A stretch of 32,117 nt of DNA from contig DCMF01000068.1 in NCBI GenBank assembly GCA_002321305.1, positions 1-32,117 of the forward strand, read 5' to 3'. The translations under genes and the position numbers were made by a program. Under the pieces are notes generated by a model. The model was not told where the DNA came from, did not search any database, and was given only the letters and a program-made list of their open reading frames with translations. Origin of the DNA: Verrucomicrobia bacterium UBA1629. GTDB taxonomy: Bacteria > Verrucomicrobiota > Kiritimatiellia > RFP12 > UBA1067. This document shows positions 1-7,620 of this stretch, one piece after another (the first letter of the stretch is position 1; every line of letters starts with the position of its first letter).

Positions 1-27
1 TCATCCAACTGCCGAATTTAGGGTAAA

Positions 28-1242
28 ATGAACATGAAAACCATGCTCGGTGCAATTGTCGTGTCTGCGTCCGCAGTCGCCGCCGCAGATGCGCCTTCCT
101 TTCAGTGGCAAGTCGGCCAGGTGGCGAGCGACTGGGCCGTGCTGAGCCTTAACTTTTACGACTCGGATGGCAACGGCCTCAAGGACAAGTATCAGACAGG
201 TGACTTTAAATTCGAGAACAAGGAAAGGGCGCTTCCCTTTTATCTGTTTGACAAGATTGACGAGGACGGCAAGGTCTACATCAAGGATGCGACCGGGAAC
301 TTTCACGAAGTCAGTTATCTGAAGTTCAGCCTGTTCAGCACGTACAGTGACGGAACGGCGTCTGGCTGGCTGGGCAACACGACAACCTATGGCGTCAACT
401 ACGGAGATGCCAACACGCAGAAGACCGCCATCAAATGGGCGGACGTCTGGAAGGCGCTCAAGAGCGGCGGGAACTATGCCGTTGACGTGAAGAAGAACGT
501 CGCGGACGAGATCCAGCAAATCTGCACGATCAACCTGTTCTCGTTCGCGTTGAAATGGAAGGTTGAGTCGACGGCTGAATGGGATACGCTGAGATTCGGA
601 TTCATCAACGGAGACAAGTCCTGGCCGGCCAGCTCGTTTCCGCGCACCCAGATGACGGATGGGGTCTGGCAGGGCTTCGTCGAAGCCGTGACCAATTACA
701 CGGGTGAGTTCTACTTCGACATTTCCAAAAACGGGGAAAACGTCGGCTACACGGGATGGAACGATTGGTGGGGTCCTGACGGATCGGAAGGGAAGAGGCT
801 CACTTGGACTGACGTTATGAACGTGATCGGAAAGGGCCGGTTCGTGCGCAAGCTCAGGCTCAACCGCCCCAACCACTACGCCACGGAAGTCGGGACGCTG
901 ACGCTGGCGGCGGATCTGGGGCAGGATCTGAACTTCCGTCTCGCGGACGGGCGGGTTGACGCGAAGGCGTATCCCTATGCCGTTGACGCCTCGGAAGCCG
1001 GCACGGTCACCGTCGATTTTGAAAGCGCAGAGCCAGGGGTGGGCGTGTATACGCTTGTCTCGGCCACGGAGCTGATGGACATCGACCTCTCCAAGTGGAC
1101 GCTGAAGACGACCGTCAACGGCGTCGAGACGCCGCTCAAGGGGCGGAGGGCCAGGCTGCGGTGCGCCAAGAACGACGAAGGCAAGGCCGCGAGCCTGCAG
1201 CTCAAGATCTCGCTTGGCGGGCTTGCGCTCATCATTCGATGA
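28..1242 (+). CDS. Secreted protein of unknown family (404 aa)
   Basis: I do not recognise the family. Residues 1-22 look like a Sec signal peptide: a short charged start (MNMK), an alanine/valine-rich core and a probable cut after AVAAADA. Residues 44-53 (YDSDGNGLKD) resemble a calcium-binding D-x-D-x-D loop like those in dockerin or thrombospondin type 3 repeats, but only one copy is present. The middle is rich in Trp, Tyr and Asn with strand-like alternation, suggesting a beta-rich exported protein. The chain ends GGLALIIR, a hydrophobic tail with a final Arg. Two in-frame ATGs lie at 28 and 34, and no good Shine-Dalgarno precedes either. The gene ends 24 bases before the next one, which has a strong GGAGG, so the two probably share a transcript with the downstream hydrolase. 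Base composition is slightly less GC-rich than in later genes. Confidence 0.8.
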   Translation: MNMKTMLGAIVVSASAVAAADAPSFQWQVGQVASDWAVLSLNFYDSDGNGLKDKYQTGDFKFENKERALPFYLFDKIDEDGKVYIKDATGNFHEVSYLKFSLFSTYSDGTASGWLGNTTTYGVNYGDANTQKTAIKWADVWKALKSGGNYAVDVKKNVADEIQQICTINLFSFALKWKVESTAEWDTLRFGFINGDKSWPASSFPRTQMTDGVWQGFVEAVTNYTGEFYFDISKNGENVGYTGWNDWWGPDGSEGKRLTWTDVMNVIGKGRFVRKLRLNRPNHYATEVGTLTLAADLGQDLNFRLADGRVDAKAYPYAVDASEAGTVTVDFESAEPGVGVYTLVSATELMDIDLSKWTLKTTVNGVETPLKGRRARLRCAKNDEGKAASLQLKISLGGLALIIR

Positions 1243-1266
1243 GGGACTTTCGGAGGGAGGCTGGAC

Positions 1267-3210
1267 ATGAGGATCGGAAGGTTGCGGCTGATGTCGGGGT
1301 TGGGATGCGCACTGCTCGTCATGGGCGGGGCCCTGCGTGCGGAGGCCTCTGCGCCTCCGCACGAGGTGCGCACGCTCTACCCGTCCGACCGGTTCGCCGT
1401 GCAGGCGACGCCGTGCGGATCGGACTTCCCGGGACAGCACGTCAATGTGGTGCAGGGAACCGTTGACCTGTCCGAAGCCGACGAGCTGTGGGTGGACGTG
1501 TCGAACAGGCTGGATCGCACGCTGTGGCTGATGCTGAGCGTCAAGAGCGATCCGCTTTGCGCCCGCATGCCCGAGGCCATCATGCGGGTGCGTCCGCAGA
1601 CGCGGGGGCGGATCGTCTGTTCCCTGCAGCCGGAGCTCTGGCGGCTGGATGCGCCGCTGGAGCTTGTCGGCATGAAGGCGTACCCGAAGGCGGCGGACGC
1701 CGAGTCGCTCACGTTTGACTTGCGCGCGGTGTCGAGCCTGCACGTCTTCACGTCCAAGGGCGAGCGGCCGGATGCGTTTGAGGTCCTGCGCGTGGCGGCG
1801 CGCTCGCGGGGAGGCCGGTCGATCACGGTCCTTTCCGCGACGAATTTCCTTCCGTTCGTGGATCGCTATGGGCAGTACAGCCATGCGGACTGGCCGGGCA
1901 AGATCCACTGCGACGCGGAACTCGAAGCGTCCGCGTCCGCCGAGAAGGCGTGGCTCGCGGAACGGGAAAAGGCGCCTTTTGCCGCGCGGAACAGGTGGGG
2001 CGGATGGACGGACGGCCCGCAGCTCCGTGCGACGGGCTTCTTCCGGACGGAGAAGGTGAACGGGAAATGGTGGCTGGTCGATCCGGACGGGCGGCTCTTT
2101 TGGTCGCACGGCATAGACTGTGTCGGTTCGGAGGGTGACGCGACGCCCGTTACCGGCCGCGAAAGCTACTTCGCGTGGCTGCCGCGCGCAGGCAGTTCGC
2201 CCTTTGGCCGGTTTTGGGGGCAGGAGTTCGCGCCGGGTGTCCACGGCTACTATTCGCAGACGAATCATGTGCCATTCAAGACCTTCGACTTTGCGGCGGC
2301 TAACCGCGTTCGCAAGTACGGGGCGATCGGATCGGCGGACATGGTCGACCTGGCCCACCGGCGTTTGCGGGCGTGGGGGATGAATACGATCGGCAACTGG
2401 TCGGAGCCGGCTGTGTATGAGGCCGGACGTACGCCCTACACGCTTTCGCTGGGGACTCACGGTGCGCCCCGCCGCGCGAAGTCCAAGGGTTTCTGGGGGC
2501 CGCTTCCCGACCCGGAGAACCCGGAATTCGCGCGAATCTTCCGGGCGCGCGCAAAAGCCGCCGCGCGGAAGATGAAGAGCGATCCCTGGTGCCTGGGAAT
2601 CTTCGTGGACAATGAGCTGTCCTGGCATGATCTGCCGGATCTTGACCATGTTGCAGAGGTTTATTTCAGGACGGTGGCGCAGATACTGAAGGAAGAGCTG
2701 CCCAATCATCTTTACCTCGGGAGCCGTTTTGCGCACGCGAACGCGGACGTCTACCGGGCGGCGGCGCGGCACTGCGATGTCGTCTCGGTCAACGTGTACG
2801 GGCGCAACTTCTGGCGGGACTTGCCCGAAGGGGCGGCGGACAAGCCGATGATCAACGGCGAATTCCATTTCCGGGCGCTTGACCGGGGACTGATGCACAC
2901 CGGGGGCGTGGCGACGCGCGACCAGTCGGAACGGGCGGCCTGCTACCGCTCCTATGTGCGAAGCTGCCTCGACCATCCGCGCGTCGTTGGCACGCACTGG
3001 TTCAAGTGGCGCGACCAGCCCGTGACAGGGCGCTCTCTTGACGGCGAGAACTTCCAGATCGGCTTCCTGTCGGTCACGGACGATCCCTACATGGAGTTGG
3101 TGCAGGCGGCGCGGCAGATCGGACGGGAAATGTACGAACGCCGCTGGGGGAAGGGGATGGCGGACGTCGCAGACGGCCTCCGCTTGCCGTCGCACGACGC
3201 GAAGCCATAG
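1267..3210 (+). CDS. Secreted clan GH-A glycoside hydrolase, agarase/GH50-like
   Basis: This is a predicted exported retaining glycosidase with a TIM-barrel catalytic domain. Residues 1-26 are a signal peptide. Residues 30-230 form an all-beta N-terminal domain. The barrel starts near residue 250 with NGKWWLVDPDGRLFWSHGID (265-284), a signature seen in GH50 agarases and related clan GH-A enzymes. FVDNELSW places the likely acid/base Glu at 450 (Asn-Glu pair at the end of strand 4), and INGEFHF places the likely nucleophile at Glu532. Both catalytic residues are therefore present. The tail includes VGTHWFKWRDQP (574-585), typical of substrate-pocket segments. The start is supported by GGAGG about eight bases upstream. 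The substrate cannot be read from sequence; agarose is only a family association, and a gut galactan or other beta-linked glycan is as likely. Confidence 0.85.
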   Translation: MRIGRLRLMSGLGCALLVMGGALRAEASAPPHEVRTLYPSDRFAVQATPCGSDFPGQHVNVVQGTVDLSEADELWVDVSNRLDRTLWLMLSVKSDPLCARMPEAIMRVRPQTRGRIVCSLQPELWRLDAPLELVGMKAYPKAADAESLTFDLRAVSSLHVFTSKGERPDAFEVLRVAARSRGGRSITVLSATNFLPFVDRYGQYSHADWPGKIHCDAELEASASAEKAWLAEREKAPFAARNRWGGWTDGPQLRATGFFRTEKVNGKWWLVDPDGRLFWSHGIDCVGSEGDATPVTGRESYFAWLPRAGSSPFGRFWGQEFAPGVHGYYSQTNHVPFKTFDFAAANRVRKYGAIGSADMVDLAHRRLRAWGMNTIGNWSEPAVYEAGRTPYTLSLGTHGAPRRAKSKGFWGPLPDPENPEFARIFRARAKAAARKMKSDPWCLGIFVDNELSWHDLPDLDHVAEVYFRTVAQILKEELPNHLYLGSRFAHANADVYRAAARHCDVVSVNVYGRNFWRDLPEGAADKPMINGEFHFRALDRGLMHTGGVATRDQSERAACYRSYVRSCLDHPRVVGTHWFKWRDQPVTGRSLDGENFQIGFLSVTDDPYMELVQAARQIGREMYERRWGKGMADVADGLRLPSHDAKP

Positions 3211-3243
3211 GCGAAGGAATTCCCAAAGGAGAATGCAAGCGGG

Positions 3244-3306
3244 ACAGCGTGGGGACAGACCCCCGACAGCGTGGGGACAAACCCCCAATTCGTGGGGTCT
3301 GTCCCC
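3244..3306. repeat. Nested REP-like palindromic repeats
   Basis: Two direct 21-base copies lie at 3244-3264 and 3266-3286, ACAGCGTGGGGACAGACCCC plus a C, differing at one base. They are followed by an inverted copy, GGGGTCTGTCCCC, at 3294-3306. The core GGGGACAGACCCC is itself nearly self-complementary, and copy 1 is the exact reverse complement of the inverted copy, so several alternative hairpins can form. The array lies just after the GH-A gene and is followed by AATTTTTGT, so it could also act as a terminator or mRNA-end stabiliser. It resembles REP or RAYT-type intergenic repeats; no transposase gene is in the window. Confidence 0.75.
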
Positions 3307-3503
3307 AATTTTTGTGATTGAAAATCGTTAAAAATCGATTGTTTTGTTCGGATATCCGAAAAATTAGAATTCTATGCGGAAAATTCTTGGGCGAAAGGAA
3401 GTCTCCGAGCCGAAGATGTAGGATGCGATTCGGCAAGCGTCTATCACAAGGGCAGGATTCGCGCATTTTCCTAAAACGTGTTCTTTTTTTGCCGAAAAAG
3501 GCA
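3307..3503. other. AT-rich intergenic spacer
   Basis: The spacer between the GH-A and GH10 genes is strikingly AT-rich for this window. It holds a perfect 14-base palindrome, TTCGGATATCCGAA, at 3347-3360, which has the shape of a dimeric-regulator operator. Short reading frames here (for example 3318-3530 on the + strand) have no recognisable content, and I do not call them genes. Confidence 0.5.
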
Positions 3504-3533
3504 TTGTGCGGCATGAGGGGATTATGGTAAAAT
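3504..3533 (+). promoter_or_regulatory. Promoter for the GH10 gene
   Basis: A possible -35 TTGTGC (3504-3509) is followed after 18 bases by TAAAAT (3528-3533). The -10 is preceded by TGG (3525-3527), the extended -10 pattern seen at other promoters in this window. Expected initiation near 3540 would leave a leader of roughly 45 bases with AAGGAAAA before the ATG at 3586. Confidence 0.5.
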
Positions 3534-3585
3534 ACGCATCGTTTCAATTCAGCATCAGTTTCAACTCAACGAGAACAAGGAAAAC

Positions 3586-5193
3586 ATGCAAATTCAGAAG
3601 AGAATGCTCCTGCCCCTGACGGCGTTCGCCGCCCTGTCCGCCTCGGCGGCGTTTCAGGTCGACCGTTCGGCGATGTCCGACAAGTACTGGGCGATCTGGA
3701 ACGACGCCGTGCAGGCGAAGATCGACGCGGACATCGAGAAGTACCGCAAGGCGGACGCGGCGGTCGCCGTCGCCGCGCCGGACGGCACGTCGGTCAAGGT
3801 CGAGCAGGTCTCGCACGCCTTCTTCTTCGGTGCGCACATCTTCAACTTCAACCAGCTCGGAAAGACCGAATGGAACGACCGCTACAAGGCGCTGTATGGC
3901 ACGCTCTTCAACTCCGCGACCGTCGCGTTCTACTGGCGCACGCTGGAGCAGTACCCCTACGCGCCGCGCTTCGAGGAGCGCTACGAGGACACGGAGAACT
4001 TCTGGAACAGCTGTCCGCAGCCGAAGGACCAGGCGCACTGGCGGCGTCCCGCGCCCGATCCGGTGATCGACTTCCTGAAGGCGCGTGGCGTGCGCATCCA
4101 CGGGCATCCGCTCGTCTGGGGCAACAACGAATGGCACATGCCGACTTGGCTGTGGGATGACTTCTGCCCGGAGGAGGAGAAGTTCGCGCTGGAACAGGCG
4201 ACGGGGGTGAAGATGCCGAGGCGCGACGTGACCAAGGCCGTTGGCGTCAAGGACGTGCCGCGCTGCTTCGACTGGTCGAAGGCCTGGTCGAAGGTCTATG
4301 CGAAGCTGAGCGCGGAGGAAATTGCCGCACTGGTGCCGACGTTCGTGAAGGCGCAGAACGACTTCATGGCGCGGCGCATCGCCGAGATCGGCGCGCGCTA
4401 CGGCAGCCGCGTCGATTCGTGGGATGTCGTGAACGAGTCGGCGACGGACTGGGCGATCGGCGCGAAGGAGACGTGGCCGGCTGGGCAGTCGAGCGCGAAG
4501 AACGCGCGGCTTGTCACGCTCAGCCACTACGGCCTCATGCCGGCGAACTACGCCTATGAGGCGCTCGTCCTCTCGCGCAAGGCGCTGGGGTCGAAGGCGT
4601 GGCTCAACGTGAACGACTACAACATGGAGGCGTTCCCCGGCCAGATCGCCGACCTCGCGGCGCATGGCGCGACCTTCGACGTCGTGGGGTCGCAGATGCA
4701 CCTCTTCAATCCGGCGGAGTCCGTGAACATCGCGCGCGGCGAAGGCCCGGCCCACCTGCGGCCGGAGAAGGTCGCGGCGCGGTTCGCCGAGATCACGAAG
4801 GCCGGCGGCGGGCGTCCGATCCACCTCTCGGAGATCACGATCACCGCGCCGGACAACTCCCCGCGCGGGCAGATGGTGCAGGCGATCATCCTGCGCAACC
4901 TCTACCGCGCCTGGTTCTCCGTCGAGAAGATGAACGGCATCACGTGGTGGAACGTCGTCGACGACTGCGGCGCGCCGGGCGAGCCGTCCATCAGCGGCCT
5001 CTTCACGCGCGACATGCGGCCGAAGACCGCCTACTTCGCGATGGACGACCTCGTGAACCGCGAATGGAAGACGAAGACCTCCGTCGCGGCAAAGGGCGGC
5101 CAGGTCGCGTTCCGCGGCTTCCGCGGCCGCTATCGCCTGACGTGGGTCGGCGCCGACGGCCAGACGCAGACGAAGCTCGTCGAAGTGAAGTGA
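3586..5193 (+). CDS. Secreted GH10 endo-beta-1,4-xylanase-like enzyme
   Basis: The product is a predicted exported retaining beta-glycanase of family GH10, the usual endo-1,4-beta-xylanase fold. Residues 1-22 are a signal peptide. The barrel runs from about residue 75 to 495: HAFFFGAHIFNFNQ (78-90) is the N-terminal family signature, IHGHPLVWGN (171-180) carries the -1 subsite histidine, WDVVNES (279-285) gives the acid/base Glu284, LNVNDYN (340-346) is conserved, and IHLSEITIT (412-420) gives the nucleophile Glu416. GITWWNVVDD (451-460) is the usual aromatic strand 8. A short C-terminal beta domain (about 495-535, GQVAFRGFRGRY) is common in GH10-like proteins of Bacteroidetes and PVC bacteria. 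A loop between residues 190 and 245 is longer than in classical xylanases, so the substrate may be a decorated xylan or another glycan. AAGGAAAAC precedes the ATG. Confidence 0.92.
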   Translation: MQIQKRMLLPLTAFAALSASAAFQVDRSAMSDKYWAIWNDAVQAKIDADIEKYRKADAAVAVAAPDGTSVKVEQVSHAFFFGAHIFNFNQLGKTEWNDRYKALYGTLFNSATVAFYWRTLEQYPYAPRFEERYEDTENFWNSCPQPKDQAHWRRPAPDPVIDFLKARGVRIHGHPLVWGNNEWHMPTWLWDDFCPEEEKFALEQATGVKMPRRDVTKAVGVKDVPRCFDWSKAWSKVYAKLSAEEIAALVPTFVKAQNDFMARRIAEIGARYGSRVDSWDVVNESATDWAIGAKETWPAGQSSAKNARLVTLSHYGLMPANYAYEALVLSRKALGSKAWLNVNDYNMEAFPGQIADLAAHGATFDVVGSQMHLFNPAESVNIARGEGPAHLRPEKVAARFAEITKAGGGRPIHLSEITITAPDNSPRGQMVQAIILRNLYRAWFSVEKMNGITWWNVVDDCGAPGEPSISGLFTRDMRPKTAYFAMDDLVNREWKTKTSVAAKGGQVAFRGFRGRYRLTWVGADGQTQTKLVEVK

Positions 5194-5216
5194 TTGCGAG
5201 GGCGAATGACATGAGA

Positions 5217-5315
5217 GACGCGAGGGGCATGAGCGACGTGAGGCAAAAGCGACTTCAGCGACCAAGAGAGGCGGTTGGGCCTCTTGCCTCTCGCGTCCCT
5301 CATGCCCCTCACGTC
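5217..5315. repeat. Imperfect inverted repeat with GAGGGGCATGAG core
   Basis: The left arm is 5217-5249 and the right arm 5281-5315. The reverse complement of the right arm matches the left arm with about four mismatches and a two-base gap, sharing GAGGGGCATGAG and the end GCAA-AG. A 31-base loop separates them. The arms are themselves made of reiterated (A/C)GAGG-like units. It lies 24 bases after the GH10 stop codon and could fold as a stem at the 3' end of that mRNA. A related string is found inside secA (23969-24006). Confidence 0.7.
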
Positions 5316-5320
5316 ATCTC

Positions 5321-5408
5321 CAGAACCACCCCTTAACTCCACCACCCCTTCACCATTCCACAATTCCACAATTCAACCTTTTACCTTTCCACTATTCCAC
5401 CTTTCACT
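5321..5408. repeat. Low-complexity CCAC/AATTCCAC tract
   Basis: This tract is almost free of G and built from short reiterated words: CCACCCCTT, ATTCCACAATTCCACAATTC, CCTTTCCAC, ATTCCACCTTTCAC. It runs right up to the ATG at 5409, so the downstream gene has no purine-rich Shine-Dalgarno sequence. It may be a decayed simple repeat or the tail of the inverted-repeat element beside it. Confidence 0.65.
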
Positions 5409-6731
5409 ATGACCATCAGCAAAATCAATCCTTCAACCCTGCGTATCACCGACATGCGCTTCGCCGACATCGACGGCGCGCCGAAGCGGTGCACGCTCCT
5501 GAAGCTCTACACCAACCAGGGCCTCGTCGGCTACGGCGAAGTCCGCGACGCGAGTTCGCGCACCTACGCGGCGATGCTGAAGTCGCGCATCCTCGGCGAG
5601 AACCCGTGCAACGTCGAGAAGATCTTCCGCCGCATCAAGCAGTTCGGCGGCGACTCGCGCCAGGCGGGCGGCGTGTGTGCGGTCGAGCTCGCGTGCTGGG
5701 ACCTCTGCGGCAAGGCGTGGGGCCTTCCCGTGTGGCAGCTCCTCGGCGGCCAGTGGCGCGACCGGGTCCGCTGCTACTGCGACACGGACTCCGAGGGCGG
5801 CGGACGCGACATGGGCGCGGCCCTGAAGGCGCGCATGGAGATGGGCTTCACGTTCCTCAAGATGGATCTCGGCATCGAGCTTCTGACGAACGTCAAGGAC
5901 GCGCTCATCGCGCCGCTCGGATACCTCGACTACATGCGCAAGATGAAGCACGTCGTCCAGACGCCGCACGGGTCGATCGACCCGCGCTCGATGCGCGGCG
6001 AGGCGTTCGAGCTCTTCACGACGGCGCACGCCCACACGGGCATCCACATCACGGAGAAGGGGCTTGACTACCTCGAGAAGTACATGGCGGACGTGCGGGA
6101 GGTCATCGGCTGGGAAGTGCCGATCGCGATCGACCACCTCGGCCACATCCCCTACGAGGACTGTGTGCAGCTGCTGCGCCGGCTGGAGAAGTACCACCTC
6201 TCGTGGGCCGAGGACGTGCTGCCGTGGCGCAACGTCGAGCAGTGGAAGCAGCTGCACGCCGCGACGGCGACGCCGCTCGGGACGGGCGAGGACATCTACC
6301 TGAAGGAGGACTTCCGTCCGCTCCTGGAGTCCCACGCGCTTGCGGTCGTCCATCCCGACCTCCTGACGTGCGGCGGCATCGCCGAGACGAAGAAGGTCGG
6401 CGACATGGCCGAGGACTACGGCGTGCAGATGAACATCCACATGGCCGAAAGCCCGATCGCGTGCCTCGCGGCCGTGCATGTCGCGGCGGCGACGCGCAAC
6501 TTCATGGCGCTGGAGCTGCATTCGGTGGACGTGCCGTGGTGGGGCGACCTCGTGAAGCCCGCGCTCTCGTACCGGGGCGGTTTCATCGAGGTGCCGACGA
6601 AGCCGGGGCTTGGCATCGACGAGCTGAACGAGCGGCTCATCAAGAAGCAGGCCTCAAGCGACTTCCCGCCGCCGTGGGCGCCCACGAAGGAATGGGACCG
6701 GGAGTGGTCGAACGACCGCCGCTGGTCGTAA
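5409..6731 (+). CDS. Enolase-superfamily MR/MLE-type sugar-acid dehydratase or racemase
   Basis: This is a mandelate racemase/muconate lactonizing enzyme family protein. Such enzymes use Mg2+ to abstract the alpha proton of a carboxylate, and many dehydrate aldonic acids. The N-terminal capping domain spans about residues 10-120; VELACWDLCGKAWGLPVW (92-109) is the family's helix signature. In the barrel, FLKMDLG places a Lys at 151; likely metal ligands are Asp242 (IAIDHLG), Glu268 (WAEDVLP) and Glu294 (GTGEDIY); NIHMAESP puts a His at 344. Length (440 aa) is slightly above the usual 370-410, with an extra loop around 170-215. The substrate is not deducible; with the dehydrogenase 23 bases downstream it could form a sugar-acid catabolic pair. 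The start is taken at the first ATG, although no Shine-Dalgarno precedes it. Confidence 0.88.
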   Translation: MTISKINPSTLRITDMRFADIDGAPKRCTLLKLYTNQGLVGYGEVRDASSRTYAAMLKSRILGENPCNVEKIFRRIKQFGGDSRQAGGVCAVELACWDLCGKAWGLPVWQLLGGQWRDRVRCYCDTDSEGGGRDMGAALKARMEMGFTFLKMDLGIELLTNVKDALIAPLGYLDYMRKMKHVVQTPHGSIDPRSMRGEAFELFTTAHAHTGIHITEKGLDYLEKYMADVREVIGWEVPIAIDHLGHIPYEDCVQLLRRLEKYHLSWAEDVLPWRNVEQWKQLHAATATPLGTGEDIYLKEDFRPLLESHALAVVHPDLLTCGGIAETKKVGDMAEDYGVQMNIHMAESPIACLAAVHVAAATRNFMALELHSVDVPWWGDLVKPALSYRGGFIEVPTKPGLGIDELNERLIKKQASSDFPPPWAPTKEWDREWSNDRRWS

Positions 6732-6754
6732 GGAAGAAGAAAGGAATCGTCATC

Positions 6755-7459
6755 ATGTTCAAGGAAAAGTTTGATCTCGCCGGCAAGGTTGCGCTTGTGA
6801 CCGGCTCGACGCGCGGCATCGGCAAGGCCATCGGCGATGCGTTAGAGGAATACGGCGCGAAGGTGATCCGCCACAATACGAAGGTCTGCGACCTTGCAGA
6901 CCCGGCGGCGATCGATGCGTTCTTCGACCGTCTTGCGGCAGAAGGCTCGCTGCCGGACATCCTCGTCGCGAACGCCTCGATCCAGGCGAAGATCCCGTGG
7001 ACGGAGTTCCCGCTCGACGAGGCGCAGAGGGAGATGCAGGTCAACTTCTTCGCGACGCTGCGGATGTTCCAGCGGTGCTATCCGAAGATGAAGGCGCAGA
7101 AGTGGGGGCGGCTCATTGTGGTCGGCTCGGTGAACGAGCGGCGTCCGCATCCCGACATGTGCGTCTACGCGGCGACGAAGAGCGCGCAGGAGAATCTCGT
7201 GCGCGGCATCGGCCGTCAGGTCGCGGCGGAAGGCATCACGGTCAACAATCTCTGCCCCGGCGTGTTCTGCACAGACCGGAACCGCGATTGCCTCGCCGAT
7301 CCCGCCTATGGCCCGAAGGTGGCGGCGGCGATCCCGATGCACGACTATGCCATGCCGGAGGACGCTGCCGGGGCCGCGCTGCTTCTGGCGTCCGATGCGG
7401 GCCGCTACATCACCGGCGCGACGCTGATGGTGGACGGCGGACTCTCGATTCCGGGCTGA
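6755..7459 (+). CDS. Short-chain dehydrogenase/reductase (SDR) family oxidoreductase
   Basis: This is a classical SDR of 234 aa that oxidises or reduces a hydroxyl/carbonyl with NAD(P). The cofactor loop TGSTRGIG is at 16-23, ANAS (72-75) replaces the usual NNAG, and the catalytic residues are Ser125 (VVGSVNE), Tyr138 and Lys142 (YAATK). The C-terminus GATLMVDGGLSIPG is standard for the family. The open frame extends far upstream, but the ATG at 6755 is preceded by AAGGAAGAAGAAAGGAA and opens directly into the Rossmann fold, so it is the start. The gene is 23 bases behind the MR/MLE gene and probably co-transcribed, which suggests a cytoplasmic sugar-alcohol or sugar-acid dehydrogenase such as a gluconate or uronate type; this is inference from context. 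Confidence 0.92.
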   Translation: MFKEKFDLAGKVALVTGSTRGIGKAIGDALEEYGAKVIRHNTKVCDLADPAAIDAFFDRLAAEGSLPDILVANASIQAKIPWTEFPLDEAQREMQVNFFATLRMFQRCYPKMKAQKWGRLIVVGSVNERRPHPDMCVYAATKSAQENLVRGIGRQVAAEGITVNNLCPGVFCTDRNRDCLADPAYGPKVAAAIPMHDYAMPEDAAGAALLLASDAGRYITGATLMVDGGLSIPG

Positions 7460-7498
7460 CGTTTCCAATAAAGCTTCAGAACAGGCGACATCGAACGC

Positions 7499-7527
7499 TT
7501 GTCCGCGCGGCGGTCTTTTGGTATACT
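7499..7527 (+). promoter_or_regulatory. Promoter of the giant secreted protein gene
   Basis: TTGTCC (7499-7504), a 17-base spacer and TATACT (7522-7527) make a good sigma-70 type promoter. The -10 is preceded by TTTTGG, the extended -10 context recurring in this window. Predicted initiation near 7534 leaves a leader of almost 90 bases. Confidence 0.7.
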
Positions 7528-7575
7528 ATGCGCGATTTTACGGTGGGGTGTTCTCATCTTGCGAGCAAGCAGACG

Positions 7576-7602
7576 GGGGCGCGTCCGAATCGGGCGCGCC
7601 CC
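7576..7602 (+). promoter_or_regulatory. GC-rich hairpin in the leader of the giant gene
   Basis: GGGGCGCG (7576-7583) pairs perfectly with CGCGCCCC (7595-7602) across an 11-base loop. The stem ends eight bases or so before AAGGAG, so it could shield or position the ribosome site. No T-run follows, so it is not a typical terminator. Confidence 0.55.
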
Positions 7603-7620
7603 GAACTAAGGAGACCGGTG

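Noticed and set aside
3244..3286. Tandem 21-base repeats as a CRISPR array
   Set aside because: There are only two direct copies separated by one base, without spacers, and no cas genes are nearby.
1..3288. A very long - strand reading frame opposite the first two genes
   Set aside because: It is rich in Arg, Pro and His with no domain, and lies opposite two genes with clear signal peptides and catalytic motifs; it is the usual antisense shadow in high-GC DNA.
3318..3530. A 70-codon + strand frame in the AT-rich spacer
   Set aside because: No ribosome site, no motif, and it overlaps the palindrome and the GH10 promoter region.
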